Shown: piece after piece, positions 56,326 to 64,000 of the stretch
Numbering within the stretch: position 1 is the stretch's first letter
Layout: each line of letters opens with the position of its first letter
NCBI RefSeq assembly: GCF_013391695.1
Contig: NZ_JACBGH010000001.1
Coordinates: 596,166-660,165 of the forward strand
Direction of reading: 5' to 3'
From: Thiomicrorhabdus cannonii
GTDB lineage: Bacteria; Pseudomonadota; Gammaproteobacteria; Thiomicrospirales; Thiomicrospiraceae
Length of the DNA stretch: 64,000 nt
The notes under the pieces: generated by a model
What the model saw: only the letters and a program-made list of their open reading frames with translations
Told to the model about the DNA's origin: nothing
Databases searched by the model: none
Translations under genes and position numbers: made by a program

Positions 56326-56943
56326 ATGCCGCATACTACCCCTCAAACACCCGGCCTGTTCAGTTTAAGTTTGTCGAAAACCGTCGAATTCGCGCTCAAT
56401 CAGGCTTTGCGCCTGGACGAAGCGCAGGGTGCCGCGTTCAAGGATTTTGAAGACAAAACCTTTGCCGTGACGTTCACCGATTTAGGGTTGACGCTTTATC
56501 TTTTTTTCACCAGCTACGGTGTCAATGTGCAGAACGCCTTGCAGGGCGAGGCGGATGCGCGGATCGAAACCGATCTGCCTTCGCTGTTGGGTCTGCGGGA
56601 AACGGGGCGCTTAAGCCGCGTGACCCTGCATGGCGACGTGCCTTTGGCCGAAGCGCTGATTGATGCGCTGACGAGTATCGAAATCGACTGGGAAGAACAC
56701 CTCTCCCACTACACCGGCGATTTGATCGCCTTCAAAGTCGGCCATGCGACCCGCTCGGCCATGGCCGCCACCCAGGCCGCCAAACGGCAGGCCGGCGAAA
56801 CCCTTAAAGAATACCTGCAGTTCGAACTGGAAGTGCTGCCGACGGCGTCCCAGCTGCAACGTTTCGGAGACTCGGTGCAACGCACGCAGGCGGCGGTCGA
56901 CGCCATCGAAACCCGCGTGCAGGCTCTGCTCGACCGATTGTAA
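56326..56943 (+). CDS. ubiJ: Ubiquinone biosynthesis accessory factor UbiJ
   Basis: An SCP2-like lipid-binding domain (about residues 10-115) and a C-terminal helical part (AATQAAKRQAGETLKEYLQFE... and DSVQRTQAAVDAIETRVQALLDRL) match UbiJ. It helps assemble the Ubi complex on lipid. ATG 56326 gives 205 residues. Copy 4 of the dispersed repeat (56349-56366) falls in codons 8-13, coding for TPGLFSL. It is between ubiE and ubiB as in E. coli. Confidence 0.9.
   Translation: MPHTTPQTPGLFSLSLSKTVEFALNQALRLDEAQGAAFKDFEDKTFAVTFTDLGLTLYLFFTSYGVNVQNALQGEADARIETDLPSLLGLRETGRLSRVTLHGDVPLAEALIDALTSIEIDWEEHLSHYTGDLIAFKVGHATRSAMAATQAAKRQAGETLKEYLQFELEVLPTASQLQRFGDSVQRTQAAVDAIETRVQALLDRL
56349..56366 (+). 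repeat. Dispersed repeat copy 4 (start of ubiJ)
   Basis: ACCCGGCCTGTTCAGTTT, with C in place of G at the variable position. Confidence 0.7.
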
Positions 56944-56968
56944 TCCCATCCATTCACAGACCGCATTC

Positions 56969-58582
56969 ATGAATCTACTGAGACAACTTTTCCGCATTAT
57001 CAAAATCAACCGCGTGCTGACGCACTACCAGATCGACAAGCTGGTGCTGGCGCACACCAAGTTCGCCTGGCTGATTGTCGTCAACCAGCTGCTGCCGTGG
57101 AACTGGCGCGCCAAGTCGCAGGCGGAGCGCGGCGAACGCATCCGTCTGGCGTTGGAGGAGTTGGGGCCGATTTTCATCAAACTCGGTCAGGCGCTTTCCA
57201 CCCGTAAAGACCTATTACCCTACGATATTTCCGTCGAACTCGCCAAACTGCAGGACGACTGCCCGCCGTTTGACGAAACCCACTCCAAACAACTGATTGA
57301 AGAGGCGCTGAAAAAACCGGTGGAAGAGGCCTTTGCCAGCTTCGACCCGGTGCCGATGGCCTCCGCCTCCATCGCCCAGGTGCATGCCGCCACGCTGCAC
57401 ACCGGCACCGACGTGGTGGTCAAAGTGGTGCGCCCGGACATCAAACCGGTCATCGAGCAGGATGTGGCGATTATGTTCTCGCTGGCCAAGCTGCTGGAAA
57501 CAGCGGTCAAGGAGTCGCGCCGCCTGCATCCGGTGGAAGTGGTGGCCGAATTCGAGAAGACTATTCTGGATGAGTTGGACATGATGCGCGAGGCCGCCAA
57601 TGCCGCACAATTGCGCCGCAACTTCGAGGGTTCCGATTTGCTCTATGTGCCGGAAGTTTACTGGAGCCATACCAACGACAACGTCATGACGATGGAGCGC
57701 ATCTACGGCATCCGCATCAGTGACACCGAAAAACTGATTGAAGCCGGCGTGGACCTGAAAGACCTGTCCGCCAAGGGCGTGGTGATTTTCTTCACCCAGG
57801 TGTTCAAACATAACTTCTTCCATGCCGACATGCACCCGGGCAATATCTTCGTGCTGCCCGACGGGCGTTATGCGGCCATCGACTTCGGCATCATGGGTAC
57901 GCTGACGCCGGAAGACCAACGCTATCTGGCGGAAAACTTCCTCGCTTTCTTCAACCGCGACTATCTGCGCGTCTCCGAACTGCATATCGAATCGGAATGG
58001 GTGCCGTCTGATACCCGCGTCAATGAACTGGAGTCGGCGATCCGTTCGGTGTGCGAGCCGATCTGGGACCGCCCGTTGAAAGAGATCTCCTTCGGCCTGT
58101 TTTTAATGCGCCTGTTCCAGACGGCACGCCGCTTCGGCATGGAGGTGCAGCCGCAACTGGTGTTGCTGCAAAAAACCCTGCTGAACATTGAAGGTTTGGG
58201 GCGCCAACTGGATGACGAACTGGATTTGTGGGATACCGCCAAACCGTTCCTGGAAGACTGGATGCAGGAGCGTGTCGGCTTCAAGAGCCTCATCAAGAAC
58301 GTCAAGGCCAACCTGCCCTACTGGATCGAACAGGCCCCGCAACTTCCCGGATTGTTGCACAATTCCCTGAACCGAATCGCGCATAATGGACTGCAGGTGC
58401 AATCGACGCAGATCACCGCGCTGCAAACGGAAATCCAAACCCAGAACCGCCAGCAGCGCCAGCGCGCCATCGGGCTTGCGCTGATTCTGCTGGGATTGTT
58501 TTTGCCGCTCGATTTGGTCTACAGCGGTTGGACGCAAATCGCCTTGCTGGCTGCCGGCGGTTATTTTATTATCAAAAAATAG
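56969..58582 (+). CDS. ubiB: Ubiquinone biosynthesis protein kinase-like UbiB
   Basis: The ATPase of the ubiquinone synthesis complex. FIKLGQALSTRKDLLP holds the KxGQ motif, MASASIAQVHAA the A-rich loop; VVKVVRPDIKP, HNFFHADMHPGNIFV and AAIDFGIMGTL are the kinase-like catalytic segments. Two C-terminal hydrophobic helices (AIGLALILLGLFLPL and IALLAAGGYFII) anchor it. ATG 56969 gives 537 residues, as usual; a longer open frame from 56744 overlaps ubiJ and is spurious. Confidence 0.96.
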   Translation: MNLLRQLFRIIKINRVLTHYQIDKLVLAHTKFAWLIVVNQLLPWNWRAKSQAERGERIRLALEELGPIFIKLGQALSTRKDLLPYDISVELAKLQDDCPPFDETHSKQLIEEALKKPVEEAFASFDPVPMASASIAQVHAATLHTGTDVVVKVVRPDIKPVIEQDVAIMFSLAKLLETAVKESRRLHPVEVVAEFEKTILDELDMMREAANAAQLRRNFEGSDLLYVPEVYWSHTNDNVMTMERIYGIRISDTEKLIEAGVDLKDLSAKGVVIFFTQVFKHNFFHADMHPGNIFVLPDGRYAAIDFGIMGTLTPEDQRYLAENFLAFFNRDYLRVSELHIESEWVPSDTRVNELESAIRSVCEPIWDRPLKEISFGLFLMRLFQTARRFGMEVQPQLVLLQKTLLNIEGLGRQLDDELDLWDTAKPFLEDWMQERVGFKSLIKNVKANLPYWIEQAPQLPGLLHNSLNRIAHNGLQVQSTQITALQTEIQTQNRQQRQRAIGLALILLGLFLPLDLVYSGWTQIALLAAGGYFIIKK

Positions 58583-58623
58583 CGGCAACCGCGCCCCTTT
58601 AACTTGCGCGCCAAGGAGTTCGC

Positions 58624-59160
58624 ATGAAACCATTCAAAAACGCTTTTTTGCCTGTTGTGTTGAGCTTGACGCTACTTGGCAGCCTCAACTCGGCGCGCGC
58701 CGGGGAGATTCTGCCGCTGGCGGTCGATTTGCAAAAGGCCGGTGCGGTGGCCGCGGAGCATCAGGTACCGGTGGTCATCTTTTTCACCGCCACCTGGTGC
58801 AATTACTGCAAGAAGCTGGAGCAGAATATTCTCAACCCGTTACTGGAAACCACCGACATGGAGTCGTATGCGGAATTCAGTCAAGTGGTCATGGACCAGG
58901 CGCACTGGATGATGAAAGACTTTGACGGACGCCCGGTTGAGATGAAGGATTACGCCCAGACCAAAGGCGTGGTGGTTGCGCCGACCACGCTGTTTTTCAA
59001 CAGCAAAGGCGAACAGATTGCCGAGCCGATTCTGGGCTTGACGCTGGAGGAACACTATCCGGGGCACCTGGAAAAACGCATCAACCAGGCATTGGAAAAA
59101 CTCGGCAACCCGAAACGCATCGATATTTACAAGATGGTGGACGAGAGCAAAGGCTTGTAA
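58624..59160 (+). CDS. Periplasmic thioredoxin-fold protein
   Basis: The 178-residue protein has a signal peptide (cleavage near SARAGE) and a thioredoxin fold with CNYC in TATWCNYCKKLEQNIL, a helix-extended region and the cis-Pro in VAPTTLFFNSKGE. It resembles SoxW/DsbE-like or DUF255-like thiol proteins; no partner is visible nearby. It ends the plus-strand run from hslU. Confidence 0.85.
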   Translation: MKPFKNAFLPVVLSLTLLGSLNSARAGEILPLAVDLQKAGAVAAEHQVPVVIFFTATWCNYCKKLEQNILNPLLETTDMESYAEFSQVVMDQAHWMMKDFDGRPVEMKDYAQTKGVVVAPTTLFFNSKGEQIAEPILGLTLEEHYPGHLEKRINQALEKLGNPKRIDIYKMVDESKGL

Positions 59161-59190
59161 GTCTGGCGATTTCCCTTAAAAATTTCCGAT

Positions 59191-59210
59191 AAAAACTGAA
59201 CAGGCCGGGT
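59191..59210 (-). repeat. Dispersed repeat copy 5 (intergenic)
   Basis: AAAAACTGAACAGGCCGGGT, the reverse complement of the core with C at the variable site; left arm of the nested element. Confidence 0.75.
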
Positions 59211-59345
59211 TGAGAGTTCACCACAGAGGCACAGAGACACAGAGACACAGAGGATTTAGACTGGGTAAACACTTAAACCTTAAAAACTCTGTACCTCGGT
59301 GTTTCTGTGGTTCAATAAAAAATAAGAATTTAAATCGCGTCTTTA

Positions 59346-59364
59346 ACCCGGCCTGTTGAGTTTT
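59346..59364 (+). repeat. Dispersed repeat copy 6 (intergenic)
   Basis: ACCCGGCCTGTTGAGTTTT, exact core; right arm of the nested element, overlapping the stop codon of the Cache protein gene. Confidence 0.75.
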
Positions 59365-61381
59365 AGATGCCGGTAAATACCAGCGCGATCACGTCGTTGC
59401 TGTAGCCGTCGCCGTTTTTGTATTCACGGTAGCCTTCGCTGACCTTGTAGCCCACCAGATAAGGCTGGCCATTATCCTCCCAGTAGACCGTATCGTTTTT
59501 GCCGTTGGCCGCCTGCAGCACCTCTGCCGGCAAATTGAGCAGCGCACCCTTGGCAAAATGCGGCGAGGTTGAAGCTATCACTTTGCCGTTGCGATCCACA
59601 AAGGCGCTGAAGGTGGCTTCATTCAAGGCCGCATTGATGTATTTCGGCTGGGTATCGCGCAACATCGCGTCAAACTCCGGCGCGCTGTCAAACACCAGAG
59701 CGATGCCGCCGACATTGCGCTGCTCGTTTTCCCAGTCCTTGACTGCGGCATGGTAAACATAGGTGTAGTCGCCGTCATACAATTCGGTTTTGTCAAACTC
59801 GGACACCGCATATTTCTGGGTATCGGTGATGCCCAGACAACGGCTCGCATCCTTGGGCGACGGAATCACCGTGCCGATCAGCTCGCTCTGCGCCGGGCTG
59901 GATACGGCCAGAATCTTGCCGCGGCTGTCGTAAAGCAGGATATTGGTGTAGACGGTATACAACTTATTGATGTAACTGAGAATGTCGCACAACTTCTGCG
60001 TCTGCGCAGCGCTAAGCTCGCGGCCTTGATGGTGCTGGCTCAAAAGCTGCCTGAAGGTGCTGTTGAGCGCCCACCAGCGGCAGTCGTTGGCGCGCTCGTA
60101 AAGGTTGCGGTCCATGACCTCCACCGCCAAGGTCGCGCTGAAAGCGACTTTGCCCTGAATGGTTTTGACGAGCACGTTGTGAATATGGTGAATGAAACGC
60201 GCAAAAATCGCCTGAATGTCGATGCTGATGGTCTGGAAGTTATCCAACACCGGCAGAAAAGCCTTCACATCGCGCTTCAGCGAAATGATCTTGCCGTTCA
60301 GAATCACAATCAGCAGCAAGGTGCTGACCTTGAGGTTCATCTCTTCCAACGCCCCCAGATACAAAGGCGAATCCTTGGGAATGGTGACGTGCATCTCCTT
60401 CAAACTGGATTTGTCGCTGAAGGCGATCTGGTTGGGCACGGTCACGTAACCAAACCACGGCAAACCATAAAATCCCTGATAGCCGTTGGTCTTGGTCGCA
60501 AAATGCATATTCGCCCCCTGACGCTCCGGGCGTTTGAAACCCTGCGGCTTCACCTGCTGCTTGCCGATGGCGTGGTGCTGCAGATCATTGGACGCCAGGG
60601 TGCGCCCATGATCGTCCAACAACATAATCGCATAACCGTCGTTATCGGCATTGAGCGTTCGGAACAAGCGCTGCAACTCGTCTTCAAAATTGAAACTCAG
60701 ACACAAAACGCCCACGGTGCGCAGCTGACCATGCAGTTGCGCCTGGATTTTCTTGGCATAAATCAGGCTGGTGGGCTTGTTGGGGAACAGATCGGAATGA
60801 CGGTACACCTCAAGATAATCTTCTTCGGTGGCTAACGCCTCGCGAATCAGCGGATCATGGCTGTGGGTGACCGGATTATTCAAATCCAGTTTGGCCTTGA
60901 CCTCCCCGTCGGGAGCAACCAGCAGAACATCGTCGTAAACACTGTATTTGGCCACATATTCAACGATGCGACGATAGATGAATTCGCGCTCGGCATCACT
61001 TACCTGCGACTTGGCCATAAACTCCACCAAATCATCATCGGTTGCCAAGAAGCCCACATCGGCGGTGCGCTCAAACAGGTTGCGAATCAGAATGTCGATA
61101 ACCGCCTGAGCCTTTAAAATGACCTCGCTGCTCGCCTGGTTCAGATAGCGGCCGACCAGCTCTTCGATCATACGGTCACGCAGACTCTGGAACTCTTTCT
61201 GGGTATCGACAATCGAATCGAGTAACTGCGAATCCATATTCTCGTTATTGATCTTGCCGACCATCGCCACCGTGGTCCACCACAGATCCTGATGCTGCAG
61301 TTCCGCCAGATACTTTTTAACTTCCGGAAGATATTGAATGTATTCGTGTAAGGCTGATGAACTGGGATGCTGATTAAACAT
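59363..61381 (-). CDS. Double-Cache sensory protein without output domain
   Basis: The 672-residue protein has two similar halves. Each begins with a helical block (LIRNLFERTADVGFLATDDDL at about 95-120; VMDRNLYERANDCRWWALNS at about 420-440), continues into a helix and a Cache-like ligand-binding domain (YVAKYSVYDDVLLVAPDGEVKAKL; YINKLYTVYTNILLYDSRGKILAVS) and the ending YREYKNGDGYSNDVIALVFTG. There is no signal peptide and no kinase, GGDEF or MCP-type signalling domain; one short hydrophobic segment near 330-345 is doubtful. I know similar proteins only as 'cache domain-containing' or putative chemotaxis proteins. It is monocistronic. Confidence 0.75.
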   Translation of the reverse strand: MFNQHPSSSALHEYIQYLPEVKKYLAELQHQDLWWTTVAMVGKINNENMDSQLLDSIVDTQKEFQSLRDRMIEELVGRYLNQASSEVILKAQAVIDILIRNLFERTADVGFLATDDDLVEFMAKSQVSDAEREFIYRRIVEYVAKYSVYDDVLLVAPDGEVKAKLDLNNPVTHSHDPLIREALATEEDYLEVYRHSDLFPNKPTSLIYAKKIQAQLHGQLRTVGVLCLSFNFEDELQRLFRTLNADNDGYAIMLLDDHGRTLASNDLQHHAIGKQQVKPQGFKRPERQGANMHFATKTNGYQGFYGLPWFGYVTVPNQIAFSDKSSLKEMHVTIPKDSPLYLGALEEMNLKVSTLLLIVILNGKIISLKRDVKAFLPVLDNFQTISIDIQAIFARFIHHIHNVLVKTIQGKVAFSATLAVEVMDRNLYERANDCRWWALNSTFRQLLSQHHQGRELSAAQTQKLCDILSYINKLYTVYTNILLYDSRGKILAVSSPAQSELIGTVIPSPKDASRCLGITDTQKYAVSEFDKTELYDGDYTYVYHAAVKDWENEQRNVGGIALVFDSAPEFDAMLRDTQPKYINAALNEATFSAFVDRNGKVIASTSPHFAKGALLNLPAEVLQAANGKNDTVYWEDNGQPYLVGYKVSEGYREYKNGDGYSNDVIALVFTGI

Positions 61382-61576
61382 GGCCTATGGTATGCGCTAT
61401 ATAAATGGGTTAAGAGTCCAACCCATACAGCAAGCTACAGACCAACGAAGTCTTTTATGCTTTATAAACAGCCGTTTACCGATTAATGGCGGGCTAAGAT
61501 GCATCATAAAAGCCCTCGGGCCCGCCCTGGAATTGTCCAAAATTGTTAAGCTGCACCAAAATAGTCCAACCTAGCA
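61382..61576. other. Gap with a possible stem-loop
   Basis: GGCGGGC (about 61488) and GCCCGCC (about 61519) could pair. There is no T run; it may end the protease transcript. Nothing else is seen. Confidence 0.35.
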
Positions 61577-62152
61577 TCAACGCAGGCGGTAACGCGGCTC
61601 GGCCAGCACCGGAACCGCAAACTGCACATCTTTGTCGCGATCCAAGCGTTCCAGCATCCGGTCGTACGACGTCACCCCGCTGACATCGAAAATCGCCGCG
61701 TTACCGCTCGGCAACAGCGTCAACAGCTTAAAGCCGTAACGTTCCGCCATCTTGTCGATATCGTTTTTCTGATACGTCTTGAGCATAAAACTCGAAGTAA
61801 TCACCGCATTGCGCCCGGTGGATTGGTTTAACAATACAGGCACGAAATCAAACGTCTGATGAGCAACCACCTTTTGCACGGGTGCGCAGCTTTCTTTACC
61901 AAACCAGGCCTGTTCAGTTTGATAGATAAACCAACCGCCGCTGCGTTCCAGCAATGCCAAATGAAGCGTTTCGGGCAATTCTTCGGGAGACGTGAAACTC
62001 GCCACGCGCAGAGGCTGCACGCTGTAAACCGGCCCCGCCATTTTAGCGACCCACTGGCACGCCTCGGTAAAGGCAAATGCGGGATGAGCAAGCATCAACC
62101 CCATCAACCCGATCAAACCCGCTAAGAGTGTCTTTTTCATTTTGCCTCTCAT
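61577..62152 (-). CDS. Secreted protein like the external chaperone (propeptide-like) of subtilisin-type proteases
   Basis: The 191-residue protein has a signal peptide (LLAGLIGLMGLMLAHPAFA). The mature part has a central domain and a C-terminal stretch YDRMLERLDRDKDVQFAVPVLAEPRYRLR, like the end of a subtilase propeptide, which normally docks on the protease active site. It starts 9 bases after the S8 protease stop. In Aeromonas sobria the protease ASP is followed by ORF2, a separate chaperone that replaces the N-terminal propeptide; this pair has the same order. GAGGT before ATG 62152 supports that start; ATG 62140 is an alternative. Copy 7 of the dispersed repeat lies at 61903-61920. Confidence 0.7.
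   Translation of the reverse strand: MRGKMKKTLLAGLIGLMGLMLAHPAFAFTEACQWVAKMAGPVYSVQPLRVASFTSPEELPETLHLALLERSGGWFIYQTEQAWFGKESCAPVQKVVAHQTFDFVPVLLNQSTGRNAVITSSFMLKTYQKNDIDKMAERYGFKLLTLLPSGNAAIFDVSGVTSYDRMLERLDRDKDVQFAVPVLAEPRYRLR
61903..61920 (+). repeat. Dispersed repeat copy 7 (in the chaperone-like gene)
   Basis: ACCAGGCCTGTTCAGTTT, one mismatch to the core; read on the minus strand as TEQAWF. Confidence 0.6.
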
Positions 62153-62161
62153 CTTGTCACC

Positions 62162-64000
62162 TCAGTGCCCGTAAAACTTTAATGACCAACCCGTCAATTT
62201 GCCTTTGCCGACATCATGGATGCGGTTATCCGTGGCATTATCCACATCACGCACCATCAACGTCCATTCACCCTGCGTCGATTCACCATAAAAGGCATGG
62301 CTAATCAGCTTCAAATCCACCATATCATATCCCGATTGATAGGCATTAAACGGCGTCAGCACAATGCTTTCTGTACCATTGGGCGAACGCAATACAATCT
62401 GATAATCGCTCATATCGATTTTATTGGCCGCACTGTTGCCCGCCACCGCATTTAAATCATCGATGCTAATCACCAACTCCACGCTTTCAGCAATCAGATT
62501 ATCCACCACAGTGACCTTAGCCGAAAGGCCAGCCGCATTGAAATCGGGGATCTCATTACTCGCGGGCACATTCCCAGTCATCTCAGTGGTTTCCTGCATG
62601 GCCGGCAAATGCGTATTATTGGCTTTCCAATCCAATGCCATTTGAATCGCATTATTGGTATGAGGCGCACCAAAACCGTAGGCATTACTGTAATGGTGGC
62701 CGGCCGCATTTGTGACCCAACCTTGCTCCAATATCACTGGCACAGCGCCGATTGTCATGGTTTTAGCCGCTAAATGCGGATCCAAGTGCCTTGCTGTGGT
62801 CGCCAGAATATGCTTAACATCCCGCCAGGTCAGCTCCGGATTAGCCTGCAATAAAAGCGCACCTATACCGCTCATTACCGGCGTGGCGGACGAGGTACCG
62901 TTAAACGCAGAAAAGTAGTTGCACTGCTCATTATCCGAACCCGCTTCTCCACTATTAAAGTCCGAATTAAAGGGCAGCTGATTAAAAGGATAATCGGTCG
63001 ATTGATTCTGGCTATAACCATAAGCACAGCTGCTCATATCCGTGGTAATCAAAGCCGGCTTATTGACACCATACTCGCCTGCCGGCCCCACCATCCACAA
63101 AGCCGAGCCGGTATTGGCATAACTGGCACGCGTATCGTCCGCATTGAATCCGCCGATAACCATTTGATAGGGCGTCACGTTTTCGTTTTCCATATTGACG
63201 TTGTAACACGTCACTTCATGTTCGATCGCCTGCTGACACCAATCCGCAGTAAATGCCTTGCCGCCTTTATATTCGTTTCCGCCAGCCTTGAAGTACAAGG
63301 CTCCCTTGCCGCCGCGCAGAACGTCCGTGCCGTTTTTTAAACCCGCAATAATTTCAGACGTATAAAAAGCGGTTTCATTGGTGCCCTGATACGGATTGCG
63401 TCCGTAACTCATATTGAAAACGTCTATATTTTCACTGTAAAGCCCGGAATAATTCGCAACGGAATTGGCATAACCGATTGCCGCCAGCTCCATATCCATA
63501 TCGAAACCGGAAGAACCTTCTCCCTCATAAAGCAGGTTATAACCGACCAATTCGGCACTGGGCGCCACTCCCCAAATTCCCGCCTCATTGCCCCCGCGTG
63601 CCCCTAAAAGACCACTGACGGCCGTGCCATGATAACCTTCAGGATTATCTATACTGACTGGCGGCGTTGGATCATGCACTCCTTTACCATTACTGAAGAA
63701 ATTATAGGAAGCGTTATTAAGCACATTGGACGACAGATCGGGATGGGCAATTTCCAAACCATTGTCAATCACCGCGACTTGAACCCCGTCACCAGTCAAG
63801 CCTTTTGCGTAAGTCTCTGCTTGCGTAGACGCACTATCAAAAACGCGGATATCGGCATGCTCACCCGAACTATTAAGCGCACCTCCCGCATTGCTGAAGG
63901 CGGCCTGTCCACTATTAAACAGATACCACTGGTGTGCCACAAAGGGATCGTTAATCGCTGAGATCACTACATCCGATGCAGGATTGGCGGTAGCCGGAGA
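62162..64000 (-). CDS. S8 subtilisin/kexin-like serine protease with P domain, cut by window edge
   Basis: The frame is open to base 64000, giving 612 residues without the N-terminus (the visible GTG at 63967 is not a needed start, since the open frame continues). The catalytic triad is present: Asp in VAVIDNGLEIAHPDL, His in GYHGTAVSGLLGARGG, Ser in FNGTSSATPVMSG. After the protease domain a P/proprotein-convertase domain follows (about last 130 residues, IVLRSPNGTESIVL and GEWTLMVRDVDNATDNR...GWSLKFYG). Six cysteines fit a secreted protein. A propeptide is not visible in the known part; the N-terminus here begins close to the catalytic domain. The next gene is the chaperone-like protein. 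Confidence 0.92.
   Translation of the reverse strand, partial: SPATANPASDVVISAINDPFVAHQWYLFNSGQAAFSNAGGALNSSGEHADIRVFDSASTQAETYAKGLTGDGVQVAVIDNGLEIAHPDLSSNVLNNASYNFFSNGKGVHDPTPPVSIDNPEGYHGTAVSGLLGARGGNEAGIWGVAPSAELVGYNLLYEGEGSSGFDMDMELAAIGYANSVANYSGLYSENIDVFNMSYGRNPYQGTNETAFYTSEIIAGLKNGTDVLRGGKGALYFKAGGNEYKGGKAFTADWCQQAIEHEVTCYNVNMENENVTPYQMVIGGFNADDTRASYANTGSALWMVGPAGEYGVNKPALITTDMSSCAYGYSQNQSTDYPFNQLPFNSDFNSGEAGSDNEQCNYFSAFNGTSSATPVMSGIGALLLQANPELTWRDVKHILATTARHLDPHLAAKTMTIGAVPVILEQGWVTNAAGHHYSNAYGFGAPHTNNAIQMALDWKANNTHLPAMQETTEMTGNVPASNEIPDFNAAGLSAKVTVVDNLIAESVELVISIDDLNAVAGNSAANKIDMSDYQIVLRSPNGTESIVLTPFNAYQSGYDMVDLKLISHAFYGESTQGEWTLMVRDVDNATDNRIHDVGKGKLTGWSLKFYGH

Larger units (their letters stand above)
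59191..59364. repeat. Nested inverted-repeat element between convergent genes
   Basis: The outer arms are two copies of the dispersed repeat in inverted orientation (59191-59210 and 59346-59364, one mismatch). Inside, a second imperfect inverted repeat pairs CCACAGAGGCACAGAG (59221 on) with the complement near 59287-59310. The left inner arm is four tandem 8-base units CACAGAGR (59222-59253). The right outer arm overlaps the stop codon of the next gene. It may terminate transcription from both sides or be a small mobile element. Confidence 0.7.

Noticed and set aside
56744..56968. Upstream extension of ubiB
   Set aside because: The 75 extra codons overlap ubiJ in another frame and lack conservation-like sequence; the family start MNLLRQLF is at 56969.
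59222..59253. Four 8-base units CACAGAGR taken as a CRISPR-like array
   Set aside because: The units are adjacent, without spacers, and belong to an inverted repeat; there are no cas genes.

Overview
The window looks like a chromosomal segment of a Gram-negative gammaproteobacterium. It carries lipopolysaccharide genes (gmhA, hldE, kdsD, waaA, pagL-like), ubiquinone genes (ubiE, ubiJ, ubiB), the dapF-DUF484-xerC block, hslV/hslU and an NsrR/NnrS nitric-oxide pair. A sulfur-oxidising relative of Hydrogenovibrio/Thiomicrospira would fit, but that placement is inference. No rRNA, tRNA, CRISPR array, prophage or intact insertion sequence was seen. Bases 1 to about 27.9 kb are visibly more AT-rich than 28-62 kb, so the left part reads as a surface-structure region of different history.

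Left part (1-17.7 kb): the N-terminal half of a polyprenyl-phosphate sugar transferase; a type I secretion operon read leftward (SapC-like, TolC-like, ABC ATPase, HlyD-like); a TPR-LicD-cytidylyltransferase gene split by a frameshift in an A6 run; a 2-oxoglutarate/Fe(II) hydroxylase; and a 1248-residue DUF4214/RTX protein, the probable secreted substrate. Divergent from the RTX gene is an operon of a Crp-type regulator, a FecR-domain protein, a CHASE2 adenylate cyclase and a TPR/beta-barrel protein. A near-perfect CRP-type operator lies between the two units, so this may be a local cAMP circuit controlling a surface layer.

17.7-27.9 kb: an ABC-transporter-dependent O-polysaccharide cluster read leftward. 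gmd and rmd make GDP-D-rhamnose; a 1267-residue protein with three GT4 modules and a smaller GT4 enzyme build the chain; a methyltransferase probably caps it; Wzm/Wzt (Wzt with a C-terminal extension) export it.

27.9-42.2 kb: glmS followed (going right, all minus strand) by a full glycogen cluster: glgP, glgA, glgB, malQ, a GH57 enzyme, glgC and glk. A 196-bp MITE-like element sits just upstream of glgC.

42.2-49.8 kb: LPS core genes gmhA and hldE, divergent pagL-like, kdsD and waaA; then nnrS and nsrR, divergent over a shared NsrR operator; then a UPF0114 membrane protein.

49.8-59.2 kb: hslV, an orphan pseudopilin, xerC, DUF484 and dapF on the minus strand, and hslU, DUF971, ubiE, ubiJ, ubiB and a periplasmic thioredoxin-like gene on the plus strand. 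hslV and hslU are separated and point in opposite directions. 59.2-64 kb: a nested inverted repeat, a double-Cache protein without an output domain, and an S8 subtilisin/kexin-like protease (5' end outside the window) followed by a small protein resembling the external chaperone of Aeromonas ASP protease.

A short dispersed repeat, core ACCCGGCCTGTTSAGTTTT, occurs seven times between 36 and 62 kb, inside and between genes, and was not found in the AT-rich left part. Long G/C homopolymers (G9 in the tolC-like gene, C8 in the cyclase, G7 in rmd) and the A6 frameshift raise the possibility of phase variation of surface functions.
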